Source: Myxococcales bacterium (GTDB taxonomy: Bacteria > Myxococcota_A > Polyangia > Polyangiales > Ga0077539). From it: a DNA stretch of 64,000 bases. The stretch covers positions 1-64,000 of the forward strand of contig JAUSAZ010000089.1 of assembly GCA_030652255.1 (NCBI GenBank), given 5' to 3'. Of the stretch, positions 1-8,444 are shown piece after piece. Below the pieces are notes generated by a model. That model was not told the DNA's origin. It searched no databases and saw nothing but the letters and a program-made list of their open reading frames with translations. A program made the position numbers and the translations under genes. Every line of letters begins with the position of its first letter. Positions within the stretch are counted from its first letter, which is position 1.

Positions 1-444
1 CAGCTTGTCGAAGGCCTGGATGATGCCGATGACGGTGCCGAAGAGGCCGACGAAGGGGGCGTTGTTGCCGACGGTGCCGAGGAAGGCGAGGTAGCGCTCG
101 AGGTTGAGCTTCACCCGCACCGTCGCGCCCGCCATCGCCTCTTCGGCGCTCTTGAGCCCGCTGTCGAACTCCGCGAGGCCCGCCAGCGCCACCACCGAGG
201 CCGGCGACGACGACTTCTCCAGCCGCGCCTTCGCCCCGGAGATGTCGCCCTTGCGAAGCAGCGCCCGCACCTCGTCGCTCAGCTTCTCCAGGTCGTCGTC
301 GAGCGAGCGGTAGTACCGCGCGCGCTCCAGCATCACCGCCACCGACGCCACCGACAGCGCCACCAGGACCCACATCACCCACTCCGCGCCGAGCATCGCG
401 AAGGACGTGAAGAGACGAATGAGAGAGAAGCCACCTGAGTGCAT
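1..444 (-). CDS. MotA/TolQ/ExbB-family proton channel protein (N-terminal part, runs off the window)
   Basis: Only the first 148 codons are present; the 3' end lies beyond base 1. The protein starts MHSGGFSLIRLF at an ATG (442-444). A hydrophobic segment rich in V/L/A covers about residues 20-38, and a charged region with an ERARYYRSL stretch follows. The last visible residues read PFVGLFGTVIGIIQAFDKL, the hallmark second-helix motif of ExbB/TolQ/MotA proton channels. Such proteins form inner-membrane pentamers that use the proton gradient to energise TonB/TolA-type partners or gliding motors. Which branch this one belongs to cannot be decided without its ExbD/TolR partner, which would lie outside the window. 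Family assignment is firm, subfamily is open. Confidence 0.85.
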   Translation of the reverse strand, partial: MHSGGFSLIRLFTSFAMLGAEWVMWVLVALSVASVAVMLERARYYRSLDDDLEKLSDEVRALLRKGDISGAKARLEKSSSPASVVALAGLAEFDSGLKSAEEAMAGATVRVKLNLERYLAFLGTVGNNAPFVGLFGTVIGIIQAFDKL

Positions 445-468
445 GCGTTACCTGTATTTCGCCCGGCG

Positions 469-1584
469 CTAACCGGCAGGCGTCGGTTCGGGTCGCAAGG
501 TGGGATGCTCCTCCGTGGACCCGGTTTCAACAGAAGTCGCCGCGGGCGACGAGACCCCGAACTCGCGCATCACCACCGTCGCGTAGGCGCCGGGGGCGAG
601 CGTGAAGCGGAAGAGCAGCGCGTCGCCGTCGACGGTGACCGCGAGGTCTTCGACGAAGACCCGCGCGGGGCGGCGGGTGCCCTCGGCGAGCGGCCCGATG
701 CGGTCGAAGAAGGCCCGGTCGAGGGAGGCGCCCACGAGCACGGCCTCCTCGCGCGCAGCGGCCTCGCCGGTGGGTCGATCCATCGAGCGGCCGAACATCG
801 GCCCCGTCGGCGACGCCTCGCGGGCGGGGTAGAGGAGCGCCGCGTCTTCGGCCGTGATGAGCCACGGCCGGCCCGACGCCCCACGCGCCGCGAGGTCGCC
901 GTCGACGTGGGCGTCGAGGAGGCCGTCGCGCACCCTCGCGCCCAGCCACGCGTTGAACAGCTCGGACTGCAGCGCCGAGACCATGAAGCGCCGCTGGTGC
1001 GGATCGCGCGGCCCGGCGCTCTCCCCGGACAGCCACTGCCGCGCCCGCGCGGCGTTGTCGCCCTCGCGCCCGAAGCGCTGCTCGCCGAAGTAGTTGGGCA
1101 CCCCCGCGCGGCCGATGACCTCGGCGATGTCGAGCGCCCGCGCGAGCGCCGGGGCGACCCCGTCGGGCAGGTCGCGCACGCGCAGCTCGAAGCGGTTGCC
1201 CTTGAGGTGCCCGGTGCGGAGCTTGTTGCGATGCCGCGCGACGGAGAGCACCCGCAGCCCGGCGATCTCCATGGCCGACACGCGCTCGGGGTCGACCCTC
1301 GGCAGGCTCACCGTCTGCGTGGTGACCGCGTGCCGGTCTTTCATCCCCGCGTAGCCGACGTCCCGCGCCTGGATCTTCAGCACCCGCGCGATCTGCGAGA
1401 TGGCGTACGGGGTCGTCATGCCCCGCTTCTCGAAGCGCAGGTAGGTGTGCTCCCCCTCGCCGCAGGGCTCGTACGACGCGATCTCGTCGACGCGGAAGTC
1501 GTCCTCGCTGGCGCGCAGCGTGCCGCCCACTGCGGCAAGGTCGCGGCATCGTCGGGGAAGGGCGTCGTCCTGGGGGATGGTCAT
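469..1584 (-). CDS. truD: tRNA pseudouridine(13) synthase TruD
   Basis: 371 aa, the usual length for TruD. It converts U13 of tRNA(Glu) and related tRNAs to pseudouridine in the cytoplasm. The diagnostic motif GMKDRHAVTTQ is at residues 80-90, with D83 the expected catalytic aspartate (D80 in E. coli). An NYFGEQRFG motif, typical of TruD, follows near residue 165. The ATG at 1582-1584 is chosen because the family's conserved N-terminal strand (FRVDEIASYEP) begins about 30 residues later; the reading frame stays open upstream but that stretch has no TruD-like sequence. It is divergent from the hydrolase starting at 1660, leaving a 75-bp shared promoter region. Confidence 0.93.
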   Translation of the reverse strand: MTIPQDDALPRRCRDLAAVGGTLRASEDDFRVDEIASYEPCGEGEHTYLRFEKRGMTTPYAISQIARVLKIQARDVGYAGMKDRHAVTTQTVSLPRVDPERVSAMEIAGLRVLSVARHRNKLRTGHLKGNRFELRVRDLPDGVAPALARALDIAEVIGRAGVPNYFGEQRFGREGDNAARARQWLSGESAGPRDPHQRRFMVSALQSELFNAWLGARVRDGLLDAHVDGDLAARGASGRPWLITAEDAALLYPAREASPTGPMFGRSMDRPTGEAAAREEAVLVGASLDRAFFDRIGPLAEGTRRPARVFVEDLAVTVDGDALLFRFTLAPGAYATVVMREFGVSSPAATSVETGSTEEHPTLRPEPTPAG

Positions 1585-1659
1585 GAAGGGCGGCGCAACA
1601 TACCCGAACACCCCTCCCGCGCCACCCCTTCCGCGCACGCCGCCGTATCCTTCGCCGCG

Positions 1660-2757
1660 ATGCGTGACGCCCCGACCCCCGACCACTTCGAGCGCGCGCT
1701 GCGCCCGGTGCTCCTCGACGCCATCGCGGGAGGTGCGACGCCGGGAGCGCAGCTGGCGCTCTCGCTCCGCAGCGCGCCGGTGCTGCATCTCGCGGTCGGC
1801 ACCCTCGACGGCGCGCCCGGGCGCCCGGTGCGCGACGACACCGTCTACGACCTCGCCTCGCTCACCAAGCCGCTCACGGCGCTCGCGGCGGTGCGCCTCG
1901 CCGCGGCGGGCGCGCTCTCCCTCGACGAGCCCATCGGGGCCCTCTGGCCCGGGCGCTTCGGCGAGGCGACGGCGGCGCTGCGCCTCGACGCGCTGCTCTC
2001 CCACCGCGCCGGGCTGCCGGCGTGGATCGGTGCGTACGAAGACGTCGACCTCGCCGACTGCGGGACGGCCGCGGCGCGCCAGCGGGTGATCGATCGCCTC
2101 GGCGCCTCGATCCCCTCCCCGGGCGGCGCGGCCGTCTACAGCGACGTGGGGTACATCCTCGCGGGCGAGGCCATCGCCGCGCGGGCGGGCGAAGGCATCG
2201 ACGCGCTCGTGCGCCGGGAGGTGATCACCCCGCTGGGCCTCGACGCGCTCCACGCGCGGGGGGTGGGTGCGCGCTGGCGCGACCCGGGCGTCGCCCCGAC
2301 CGAGCGGTGCCCGTGGCGGGGCCGCGTGGTGCAGGGCGAGGTGCACGACGAGAACGCCTACGCGCTCGGCGGCGTCGCGGGGCACGCCGGGGTCTTCGGC
2401 ACGGCGGTCGCGGTCGCCGCGCTCGGCCGCGCGTGCCTCGATGGCCTGCGCGACGGGGGGACATGGCTCTCTCGCGCCAGCCTCGCGGCGATGACCGCGG
2501 CGAGGCCCGGGGGTACGCACCGTCTCGGGTGGGACGGCGTGAGCCCCGCGGGCTCGTCCGCGGGGCGCTACTTCGGCGCGAGCGCCTTCGGGCACCTGGG
2601 GTTCACGGGCACCTCGTTGTGGTGCGATCCAGCGCTCGACGTGGCGGTGGCGCTGGTCACCAACCGGGTGCATCCGTCGCGCGACGCCGTGGGGATTCGC
2701 GCGTTGCGTCCGCGGGTCCATGACGCGATCATCGAGCTCCTCCGAAGGAACGAATGA
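1660..2757 (+). CDS. Serine hydrolase of the beta-lactamase/penicillin-binding-protein fold
   Basis: 365 aa. It has the active-site order of class C-like serine hydrolases (AmpC, EstB, D-aminopeptidases): SLTK at residues 67-70 (nucleophile S67, K70), Y160-S-D162 in the YxN position, and HLGFTGTS near the C terminus as the KTG-equivalent box. There is no obvious signal peptide, so it may be a cytoplasmic esterase or amidase rather than a periplasmic beta-lactamase; substrate unknown. The ATG at 1660 gives the expected N-terminal helix. Its TGA overlaps the ATG of the next gene (ATGA, 2754-2757), so the two are probably translated together. Confidence 0.85.
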   Translation: MRDAPTPDHFERALRPVLLDAIAGGATPGAQLALSLRSAPVLHLAVGTLDGAPGRPVRDDTVYDLASLTKPLTALAAVRLAAAGALSLDEPIGALWPGRFGEATAALRLDALLSHRAGLPAWIGAYEDVDLADCGTAAARQRVIDRLGASIPSPGGAAVYSDVGYILAGEAIAARAGEGIDALVRREVITPLGLDALHARGVGARWRDPGVAPTERCPWRGRVVQGEVHDENAYALGGVAGHAGVFGTAVAVAALGRACLDGLRDGGTWLSRASLAAMTAARPGGTHRLGWDGVSPAGSSAGRYFGASAFGHLGFTGTSLWCDPALDVAVALVTNRVHPSRDAVGIRALRPRVHDAIIELLRRNE

Positions 2758-3923
2758 CCCACCTCACCCGATCCGCCCTGGTGTTCGCGTTGATGCTCGC
2801 GTCGTGTCGCCGTCGCGAGGAGACGTCCTCGAGCGCCCCGGCGCCCACCGCCGTGCCGACGCTCACCCCCGCGCCTGCGCCCGCGCCCGCGCCCACCCCC
2901 CAGACCGGGCCCTTCGGCCTCCCCATCGCCATCCCGACGATCCCCGGGCTGCCCAACTTCGGCACGCCGCAGCCCGCCCCGACCCCTCCGGCCAACCCGG
3001 GCACCCCGGGCGCCATCGTGACCGAGACCGCGCCCCTCCCGCCGGGCGCGCTGGAGCCCGACGGGTCCTTCGCGCTGCCCTTCCTCGAGCAGGAGGCGCA
3101 GTACCTCATCCACACCCTCGCCGCGAACCTCGACCCCAACCACCGGGCCCGCGTGGCGAACATCCCGCTCAACTTCATGAACACCCTCACCGAGGTGAAC
3201 GCCGCCGCCGGGTGCACCCGCGGAGGCCGCGCGTTCATGGTCGCCACCGCGGCGATCCTGGTGCTCCACGCCGCGACCGCCGAGGCGCGCGCCGTCGATG
3301 AAATCGCGGGCACCCACCTCCTCCAGGACTACACCGACCGCACCGTTCGCCTCGTCACCCAGGAGCAGATGGTGCGCGGCCTGCCGGACGGCGTGGTGCC
3401 CCCGGCGATGGCGATGAACCCCCAGAAGCTCGCGCGGCAGCGGTACCTCTACGACGTCCAGATCGCGTTCATCCTCGGGCACGAGCTCGCCCACCACTAC
3501 CGGGGCCACACGGGCTGCGCCAACGGGGCGGCCGCCACGCCGCAGCAGGGCGACTTCGAAGACCTCGAGCGCGCGGTCTCGTCGCTCGCGCCGCTCTTCA
3601 ACCAGCCCCTCGAGCTCGAGGCCGACACCTGGGGCACCGTCAACGTCCTCGACACGGGCTCGCGCCGCACCACCGGCCGCTGGACCGAAGACGGCGCCGT
3701 CATGAGCATGAACTTCTTCGAGCGCCTCGAGGGCCTCCGCGGCAGCTCGCCGCTGCTCTTCTTCGTGCGCTCGCACCCGCCCGCGGCCCTCCGCCGGCCG
3801 GTCATCCAGCTCTGGTCGTCGCAGTGGCGCGCCGGCGTCCGCCCGCCGGTGCTCAGCGCCCCGCAGGGAGGCGGCGCCTCGCCGCTGCCCTTCCCGCTGC
3901 CCTTCCCGCTGCCGGGGCGATGA
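2754..3923 (+). CDS. Predicted lipoprotein metallopeptidase, M48-like (HExxH)
   Basis: 389 aa. The N terminus is a lipoprotein signal (MTHLTRSALVFALMLASC, Cys about 18), followed by an Ala/Pro low-complexity linker to about residue 75. The catalytic motif HELAHH is at residues 243-248 and a downstream ELEAD (about 286-290) supplies the third zinc ligand, as in M48 and related gluzincins. The C terminus carries three short LPFP-type repeats. It is likely exported and lipid-anchored, acting on envelope proteins; the substrate is unknown. It overlaps the preceding hydrolase by 4 nt and the following envelope gene by 4 nt, so 1660-5034 looks like one operon. Confidence 0.8.
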   Translation: MTHLTRSALVFALMLASCRRREETSSSAPAPTAVPTLTPAPAPAPAPTPQTGPFGLPIAIPTIPGLPNFGTPQPAPTPPANPGTPGAIVTETAPLPPGALEPDGSFALPFLEQEAQYLIHTLAANLDPNHRARVANIPLNFMNTLTEVNAAAGCTRGGRAFMVATAAILVLHAATAEARAVDEIAGTHLLQDYTDRTVRLVTQEQMVRGLPDGVVPPAMAMNPQKLARQRYLYDVQIAFILGHELAHHYRGHTGCANGAAATPQQGDFEDLERAVSSLAPLFNQPLELEADTWGTVNVLDTGSRRTTGRWTEDGAVMSMNFFERLEGLRGSSPLLFFVRSHPPAALRRPVIQLWSSQWRAGVRPPVLSAPQGGGASPLPFPLPFPLPGR

Positions 3924-4666
3924 GCCTGGCGCTCACGATCGTCCTCGCCCAGACGGTCGCCGCGCAGACCTTCGTCGACGTGCCCGCCGCCGCGGTGGCC
4001 CCGACCCCCGCCGCACGGCGCCGCGACGACGAGGCGGTGCGCGCGCCCCGGAGGCGCTGGCGGCCGGCGATCGAGGGCGGCGTGGCGGTGCTCTCCGACG
4101 TTGGGCGCAGCACCGGAGACGGCGTCGTCGCGTGGTCGCCCGCGCTCACGCTCGCGCTCGGCGTCGACACCCGGCGCGCGGTCAGCGACCTGCTGGAGGT
4201 CCACGGGCGGCTGGAGTTCCTGGGGCCGCAGGTGATGACGGCGGTGCCGCGGGCGCTCTCCGAGGCGGTGGCCCCGATGGCCTGCGCGGGCTCGCGCGCC
4301 TTCGAGCCCCTCAGCGGCTGGGGCGCCCACGCGGGGCTCTCCTTCGGCGTCCGGGCGCGGGTCTTCTCGCTGCGCTCACCCTTCTACGTGGGCCTCGCGA
4401 TGCGCGTGGGGCTCTGGGCCGGCAGCGCCTCCGGCGAGGCCTCCGCCTCGTGCGTCGCCGCAGACCGCAGCGTGCGCCCGCTCGGCCGCGAGTCGGCCAC
4501 CGTGAGCGCGACCCTCCTCGACCTCGGCGGCACCCTCGAGACGGGCTTCCGCTTCGGCGCGCGCGAGGAGGCGGCGCTCTCCCTGCGCCTCATCGCGGGC
4601 GGCGTCGGGGTGGGCGAGCCCGCGGTGCGCGGCGCCGCGCTCACCTTCGCGTGGAGCCTCCGATGA
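3920..4666 (+). CDS. Secreted, probable outer-membrane protein of unknown function
   Basis: 248 aa. The start is the ATG at 3920, which overlaps the upstream stop codon (ATGA) and opens directly into a signal peptide ending AQTVAAQT. The mature part alternates polar and hydrophobic residues in short strands rich in Gly/Ala/Val (for example FGVRARVFSL and YVGLAMRVGLW), as in small beta-barrel proteins. There are three Cys residues. I do not recognise a named family. Translational coupling to the M48-like lipoprotein suggests it is a partner or substrate of envelope processing, but this is inference. Confidence 0.65.
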   Translation: MSLALTIVLAQTVAAQTFVDVPAAAVAPTPAARRRDDEAVRAPRRRWRPAIEGGVAVLSDVGRSTGDGVVAWSPALTLALGVDTRRAVSDLLEVHGRLEFLGPQVMTAVPRALSEAVAPMACAGSRAFEPLSGWGAHAGLSFGVRARVFSLRSPFYVGLAMRVGLWAGSASGEASASCVAADRSVRPLGRESATVSATLLDLGGTLETGFRFGAREEAALSLRLIAGGVGVGEPAVRGAALTFAWSLR

Positions 4667-5034
4667 GCGCGCGCATCGGGCTCGTCGCGCTGATCCTCGC
4701 GGGCTCCGCGGGCTGCGCCCAGTGGCGCCAGGTCGCGCTCGCGGACGCGCGCTCCGGGGCGGTGGAGCTGCGCTCGCAGGAGGTGCGCTTCACGGCGCCC
4801 GACGGCGTGCGCTCGCTGCGGGTGACGTCGCTGATGGGCCCCTTCGCGCAGGGCGCCGACCTCGAGACCGGCCGCGGCGTGCGGGTCGACCTGGAGCGCG
4901 TGCGCTCCGTCGAGGTGCGTCGGCCGGACCACCTGCTCAACGCCCTCATCGTGGGGGGGATCTACCTCTCGGTGTTCACCCTCGGCGGGCTCAGCTTCGC
5001 TGACGGGCTGCCGGCCCTCTTCGGCCGCCGCTGA
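4663..5034 (+). CDS. Small hypothetical lipoprotein
   Basis: 123 aa starting at an ATG that overlaps the previous stop (ATGA at 4663-4666). The N terminus is a lipoprotein signal with lipobox ending LAGSAGC. A central segment (VELRSQEVRFTAPDGVRSL) has the look of a small beta domain, and a hydrophobic helix (LNALIVGGIYLSVFTLGGL) lies near the C terminus. Last gene of the 1660-5034 overlapping set. No family recognised. Confidence 0.65.
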   Translation: MSARIGLVALILAGSAGCAQWRQVALADARSGAVELRSQEVRFTAPDGVRSLRVTSLMGPFAQGADLETGRGVRVDLERVRSVEVRRPDHLLNALIVGGIYLSVFTLGGLSFADGLPALFGRR

Positions 5035-5048
5035 TCCCGGGGGGGCGT

Positions 5049-5786
5049 TCAGGGGTGGTGGGTGATCACCGCCGCCAGGAACCCGACCCCCGCGATGGCC
5101 GCCGCCGTGAGCACCGTGGCGGTGCGCCGACGCGCGTGGAGGAAGCCCTGCCACGCCGTCGCGCGGGCCGACGGGTCGATCGCGCGGTCGCCCGCGGCGC
5201 CCTGCCGGAAGGGGCCGAGGCCAAAGGCGCCGTCGCCCTCGACCATCTGCCGATGCAGCGCGTGCATCGAGGAGATCACCGCGACGCCGACCCCGATGTG
5301 CTCGGCGTCGGGCTCGGCCCGCCAGCGCAGCACGATCTCCCCGTTCTTGAGCGAGAGCGTCGGACCCTCGGTGCTGCGGGGCAGCGCCGAGAGCTGCTCG
5401 CGCACCGGGCCGGAGAGCAGCGAGGCGGCGACCGAGCGGGGCGCCGAGGCGACGACGAACACCCGGTCGAAGTCGGGGTCGCCGACGAGCTGGTCGACGG
5501 TCATGCCAAGGAGCTTGTCGAAGCCCTCGCCCACCAGCTCGGGGCGCAGCGTGAGCTCGACCGGGACGCCCTCCGCGCGGCACCGCACCTCCACCGAGGG
5601 GCCGGCCGTGAGCTCGTCGCGCAGGGTGCAGCGCACCGTCCAGCCGTCGCGCCCGGCCTCGATGACCGCCTGCCGCTGGGCAGGCCCGGCGGGCTCGTGC
5701 GTGACCGTGAGACCCGCGAGCTGCATCGCGCGGACGGCGTCGTCGATCCAGAAGCTCCAGCGATCCACCCTCGATGCGTCGCCCAT
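5049..5786 (-). CDS. Hypothetical protein with C-terminal membrane anchor
   Basis: 245 aa. The body has no signal peptide and reads as a soluble alpha/beta domain (GWTVRCTL, VEVRCRAEGVPVELTL, FDRVFVVAS). A single predicted transmembrane helix lies at the extreme C terminus (TVLTAAAIAGVGFLAAVI) after a basic HARRR stretch, so it should be a tail-anchored inner-membrane protein with a cytoplasmic domain. It follows the 6673-5816 lipoprotein gene after 29 bp and converges on the 4663-5034 gene. No family recognised. Confidence 0.6.
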   Translation of the reverse strand: MGDASRVDRWSFWIDDAVRAMQLAGLTVTHEPAGPAQRQAVIEAGRDGWTVRCTLRDELTAGPSVEVRCRAEGVPVELTLRPELVGEGFDKLLGMTVDQLVGDPDFDRVFVVASAPRSVAASLLSGPVREQLSALPRSTEGPTLSLKNGEIVLRWRAEPDAEHIGVGVAVISSMHALHRQMVEGDGAFGLGPFRQGAAGDRAIDPSARATAWQGFLHARRRTATVLTAAAIAGVGFLAAVITHHP

Positions 5787-5815
5787 GTGCTCACCTCGTC
5801 ACGAGTTACCAGGCA

Positions 5816-6673
5816 TCAACGCCCGGCTGCACCCGGACCTTGGATCGATGGACCCCGCGGAGCGCCCGAGGTTCCGCCGTCAACGCGCGAAGGTGGCAGA
5901 CAGATTCCCGACGGGTCGCAGCGGAGCGCCCCCGGACACCGCCCGCCGCCGTCGCAGGCCGCCACGCAGGCGCGCCAGGGTGCCCCCTCGGCGGCATCCA
6001 CGGGGGCGACCGCCACCGAGCGGGTGCCCTCCGGGCAGGGACGCCCGAGGTGCAGCCATGGGTCCATCGGCGGGAGGCAGAGCGTGCCCGATGCGGCGCG
6101 CGCGCAGACGCCACCGGCGGCGCAGTCGGCGGTTGCGCTGCACGGTCGGGTCCATCGCTCGGCGGCTGGCGCGAGGGTGGTGTCGTCGGCCACCACGTGC
6201 AGCACCCGGGGCGTCGGCGCGGGGACGTCGCCCTCGCCGTGGGCGACCGCGTCCACCACCCGCCAGTCACCGAGGCGGAGGAGCGAGAGCGAGACGAGCT
6301 CCACCACCGCGCGGCCCGCCACGCAGGCCGACCCGTCGGGCCCGCCGCGCTGGGCGCGCATCCGCAGGCGGATCTCCCGCTCGGCCCGCTCGCTCACCGT
6401 GTAGCGCGGGACGAAGCCGCAGGGCACCGTCGCGCCGACCACCGCGTAGGGGGTGCTGCCGGTGGGGGCGGGCTCGGCCAGGAGATGGATCCACCGCAGC
6501 GGGACGTCGACCTCCTGCCCGTCGGCCGAGGGGCCCGGCGGGGGGATCTCCGCCACCGCGGGCACACGCTCGGCGTCGGGTCGCGCGACCGCCGCGTCGA
6601 CCGGAGGGGGGCGCGAGCGGGGACAACCCGACAGCACCACGGCGAGGCAACCGCAGACGAGGCGCGCGTTCAT
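5816..6673 (-). CDS. Hypothetical Cys-rich lipoprotein
   Basis: 285 aa. The signal MNARLVCGCLAVVLSGC ends in a lipobox Cys, followed by a Pro/Ala/Asp linker. The C-terminal third has closely spaced cysteines in the pattern CSATADCAAGGVC and CDGGGRCPGALRCDPSGIC, resembling the short disulphide-rich modules common in exported myxobacterial proteins. It is divergent from the SCP2 gene, so the promoter region at about 6674-6792 is shared. Function unknown. Confidence 0.65.
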   Translation of the reverse strand: MNARLVCGCLAVVLSGCPRSRPPPVDAAVARPDAERVPAVAEIPPPGPSADGQEVDVPLRWIHLLAEPAPTGSTPYAVVGATVPCGFVPRYTVSERAEREIRLRMRAQRGGPDGSACVAGRAVVELVSLSLLRLGDWRVVDAVAHGEGDVPAPTPRVLHVVADDTTLAPAAERWTRPCSATADCAAGGVCARAASGTLCLPPMDPWLHLGRPCPEGTRSVAVAPVDAAEGAPWRACVAACDGGGRCPGALRCDPSGICLPPSRVDGGTSGAPRGPSIQGPGAAGR

Positions 6674-6707
6674 GCGGAGCCCGACGTAGCACAGGTTGCG
6701 GGGGGCT

Positions 6708-6737
6708 TTGACACCATCGCGGCGCGGGTGATATCCC
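6708..6737 (+). promoter_or_regulatory. Probable sigma-70-type promoter of the SCP2 gene
   Basis: A perfect -35 hexamer TTGACA (6708-6713) is followed after 18 bp by TATCCC (6732-6737). A dyad CTGAA-N6-TTCAG (6744-6759) lies where transcription would start and could be an operator. The gene start is 55 bp downstream of the -10. The match is by eye only; the -10 box is weak. Confidence 0.45.
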
Positions 6738-6792
6738 CACGCGCTGAATGGCGGTTCAGTTATCGAACGCGCCCGATCACGGAGGCTCTGTC

Positions 6793-7125
6793 ATGACGGT
6801 CGACACGAAGAAGCTGTTCAACGAGGAGATTCCCGGCGCGCTCACCCGGCGCGGCGACGAGGCCCGCAAGATCGGCGGCAAGTACCAGCTCAACATCGGC
6901 GGCGCGGGCAACTGGACCATCGACCTGGTCTCCAATCCCCCCACCGCGGTCGAGGGCACGGCCACCGACGCGGCGGTCACCATCGACGTGGCCGACGCGG
7001 ACTTCCAGACCATGGTCGCCGACCCGAGCGCGGGCATGAAGCTCTTCTTCGCGGGCAAGCTCAAGGTCAAGGGCAACCAGATGCTCGCCATGAACCTCAC
7101 CAAGCTCTTCAACCTCCTGAAGTAG
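6793..7125 (+). CDS. SCP2 sterol-binding-domain protein
   Basis: 110 aa, a single SCP2-like lipid-binding domain. The pattern GKYQLNIGGAGNWTIDL, then DAAVTIDVADADFQTMV, then FAGKLKVKGNQMLAMNLTKL matches the conserved core: beta strands, a bulky-residue loop, and the terminal G-x-(I/L)-K-(V/I)-x-G-(N/D) hairpin. Such proteins bind acyl-CoA or other lipids in the cytoplasm. The ATG at 6793 is preferred over one at 6748 because GGAGG at 6781-6785 sits 7 nt before it and family homology starts there. A CoA-transferase/racemase gene follows, consistent with lipid metabolism, but a terminator separates them. Confidence 0.88.
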   Translation: MTVDTKKLFNEEIPGALTRRGDEARKIGGKYQLNIGGAGNWTIDLVSNPPTAVEGTATDAAVTIDVADADFQTMVADPSAGMKLFFAGKLKVKGNQMLAMNLTKLFNLLK

Positions 7126-7135
7126 CTCCCTGCGA

Positions 7136-7156
7136 CCGCCCGCACACCGCGGGCGG
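7136..7156 (+). terminator. Intrinsic-terminator-like hairpin after the SCP2 gene
   Basis: Perfect 8-bp GC stem CCGCCCGC/GCGGGCGG with loop ACACC, starting 10 nt after the stop codon and followed by a pyrimidine-rich tract (CTCTCGCCTCCTGTCCCTC) rather than a pure T run. Confidence 0.6.
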
Positions 7157-7207
7157 CTCTCGCCTCCTGTCCCTCATTCTCCCCTCACGCACTGCGTAGA
7201 GTCCCCC

Positions 7208-8404
7208 ATGCTGTCTGAATCGCTCCGTCACCGGCGTCCGCTGGAGGGCGTCCGCGTGCTCGACCTCACGCGCCTGCTCCCCGGTCCCTTCGCCTCGCTG
7301 GTGCTGGCCGACCTCGGCGCGGTGGTCGACAAGCTCGAAGACCCGTCGCCGGGTGACTACCTCCGGCACATGCCCCCGAGCGTCGACGGCCAGGGCGCGG
7401 CGTGGCAGGCGCTCAACCGCGACAAGCGCAGCCTCGTCATCGACCTGAAGAACCCCGACGGCGCCGACACCCTCCGCCGGATCGTCCCTCGCTACGACGT
7501 GCTCATCGAGGGCTTCCGCCCCGGCGTGCTCGATCGCCTCGGTGTCGGTCACTCGACCCTCCGCGCGCTGCACCCCGGGCTCATCGTCTGCGCCATCACG
7601 GGCTACGGGCAGGACGGCCCCCTCGCGAAGCGCGCCGGGCACGACCTCAACTACCTCGCCCGCGCCGGGGTGCTGGGCGTGACCGGCCCCGCGGGTCAGG
7701 CGCCCGCGGTGTCGGGCGCGCAGATGGCCGACGTGGCCGGCGGGGCGCTCTGGGCCGTGGTGGCGATCCTCGCGGCGCTCCAGGAGCGGTCGCGCACGGG
7801 CGTCGGCTGCGTGGCCGACATCGCCATGTCCGAGGGCGCCGTGCCGCTCGCGACCTTCGCCCTGGCCTCCCTCTTCGCCGGCGATCGACCGCGGGCGCGG
7901 GGCGACGGCGTGCTCGACGGCGGCATCGCCGCGTACTCGACCTACCTCACCGCGGACGGCGGCGCGGTCGCGCTCGGTGCGCTGGAGCCGAAGTTCTGGA
8001 CGGCCTTCGCGACCGCGGTGGGGCTCGATCCCTCCCTCGACGCGCTGGTGCCCGGCGCCCACCAGCCTGCGCTCAAGGCCACGGTCGCGGCGGTGATCGC
8101 GGGCCGCACGCGCGCGGCGTGGGAGGACTTCGCCCGCAGCCACGACTGCTGCATCGAGCCGGTGCTCGAACCCCACGAGCTGCCCGGCGACGCGCAGCAC
8201 CAGCACCGCGGGGTGTTCTTCGAGGCCGAGGGCTTCGGCGGGGGACCCATGCTGGCGTTTCGCACGCCGGTCGGGCCCGGCGCCGCGCACTCGCACACGC
8301 CGCCCCGGGCAGCCGGGGCCGACACCCGGGTGATCCTCCGGGAGGCGGGCCTCGACGACGATCGCATCGACGCGCTCGGGGCCGCCGGCGCGATCGGACT
8401 CTGA
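7208..8404 (+). CDS. CaiB/BaiF-family (class III) CoA transferase / alpha-methylacyl-CoA racemase-like
   Basis: 398 aa, the usual family length. The N terminus LEGVRVLDLTRLLPGPFAS is the typical opening of class III CoA transferases. Racemase-type residues are present in order: H in GHDLNYLARAG, D in QMADVAGGA, and E in LGALEPKFW, which line up with His126, Asp156 and Glu241 of mycobacterial MCR. This favours a 2-methylacyl-CoA racemase, used in branched-chain fatty-acid or sterol side-chain breakdown, over a CoA transferase. The nearby SCP2 protein fits acyl-CoA metabolism. Specificity is inferred from these three positions only. Confidence 0.85.
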   Translation: MLSESLRHRRPLEGVRVLDLTRLLPGPFASLVLADLGAVVDKLEDPSPGDYLRHMPPSVDGQGAAWQALNRDKRSLVIDLKNPDGADTLRRIVPRYDVLIEGFRPGVLDRLGVGHSTLRALHPGLIVCAITGYGQDGPLAKRAGHDLNYLARAGVLGVTGPAGQAPAVSGAQMADVAGGALWAVVAILAALQERSRTGVGCVADIAMSEGAVPLATFALASLFAGDRPRARGDGVLDGGIAAYSTYLTADGGAVALGALEPKFWTAFATAVGLDPSLDALVPGAHQPALKATVAAVIAGRTRAAWEDFARSHDCCIEPVLEPHELPGDAQHQHRGVFFEAEGFGGGPMLAFRTPVGPGAAHSHTPPRAAGADTRVILREAGLDDDRIDALGAAGAIGL

Positions 8405-8444
8405 TCGGGAGTGTCGGGCTACAGGGAGCGAATGGGAGGAAGGC

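Noticed and set aside
439-2757. A 772-codon plus-strand frame through truD and the hydrolase
   Set aside because: The 5' half is antisense to truD and has only GC-driven low-complexity sequence; the real gene begins at 1660.
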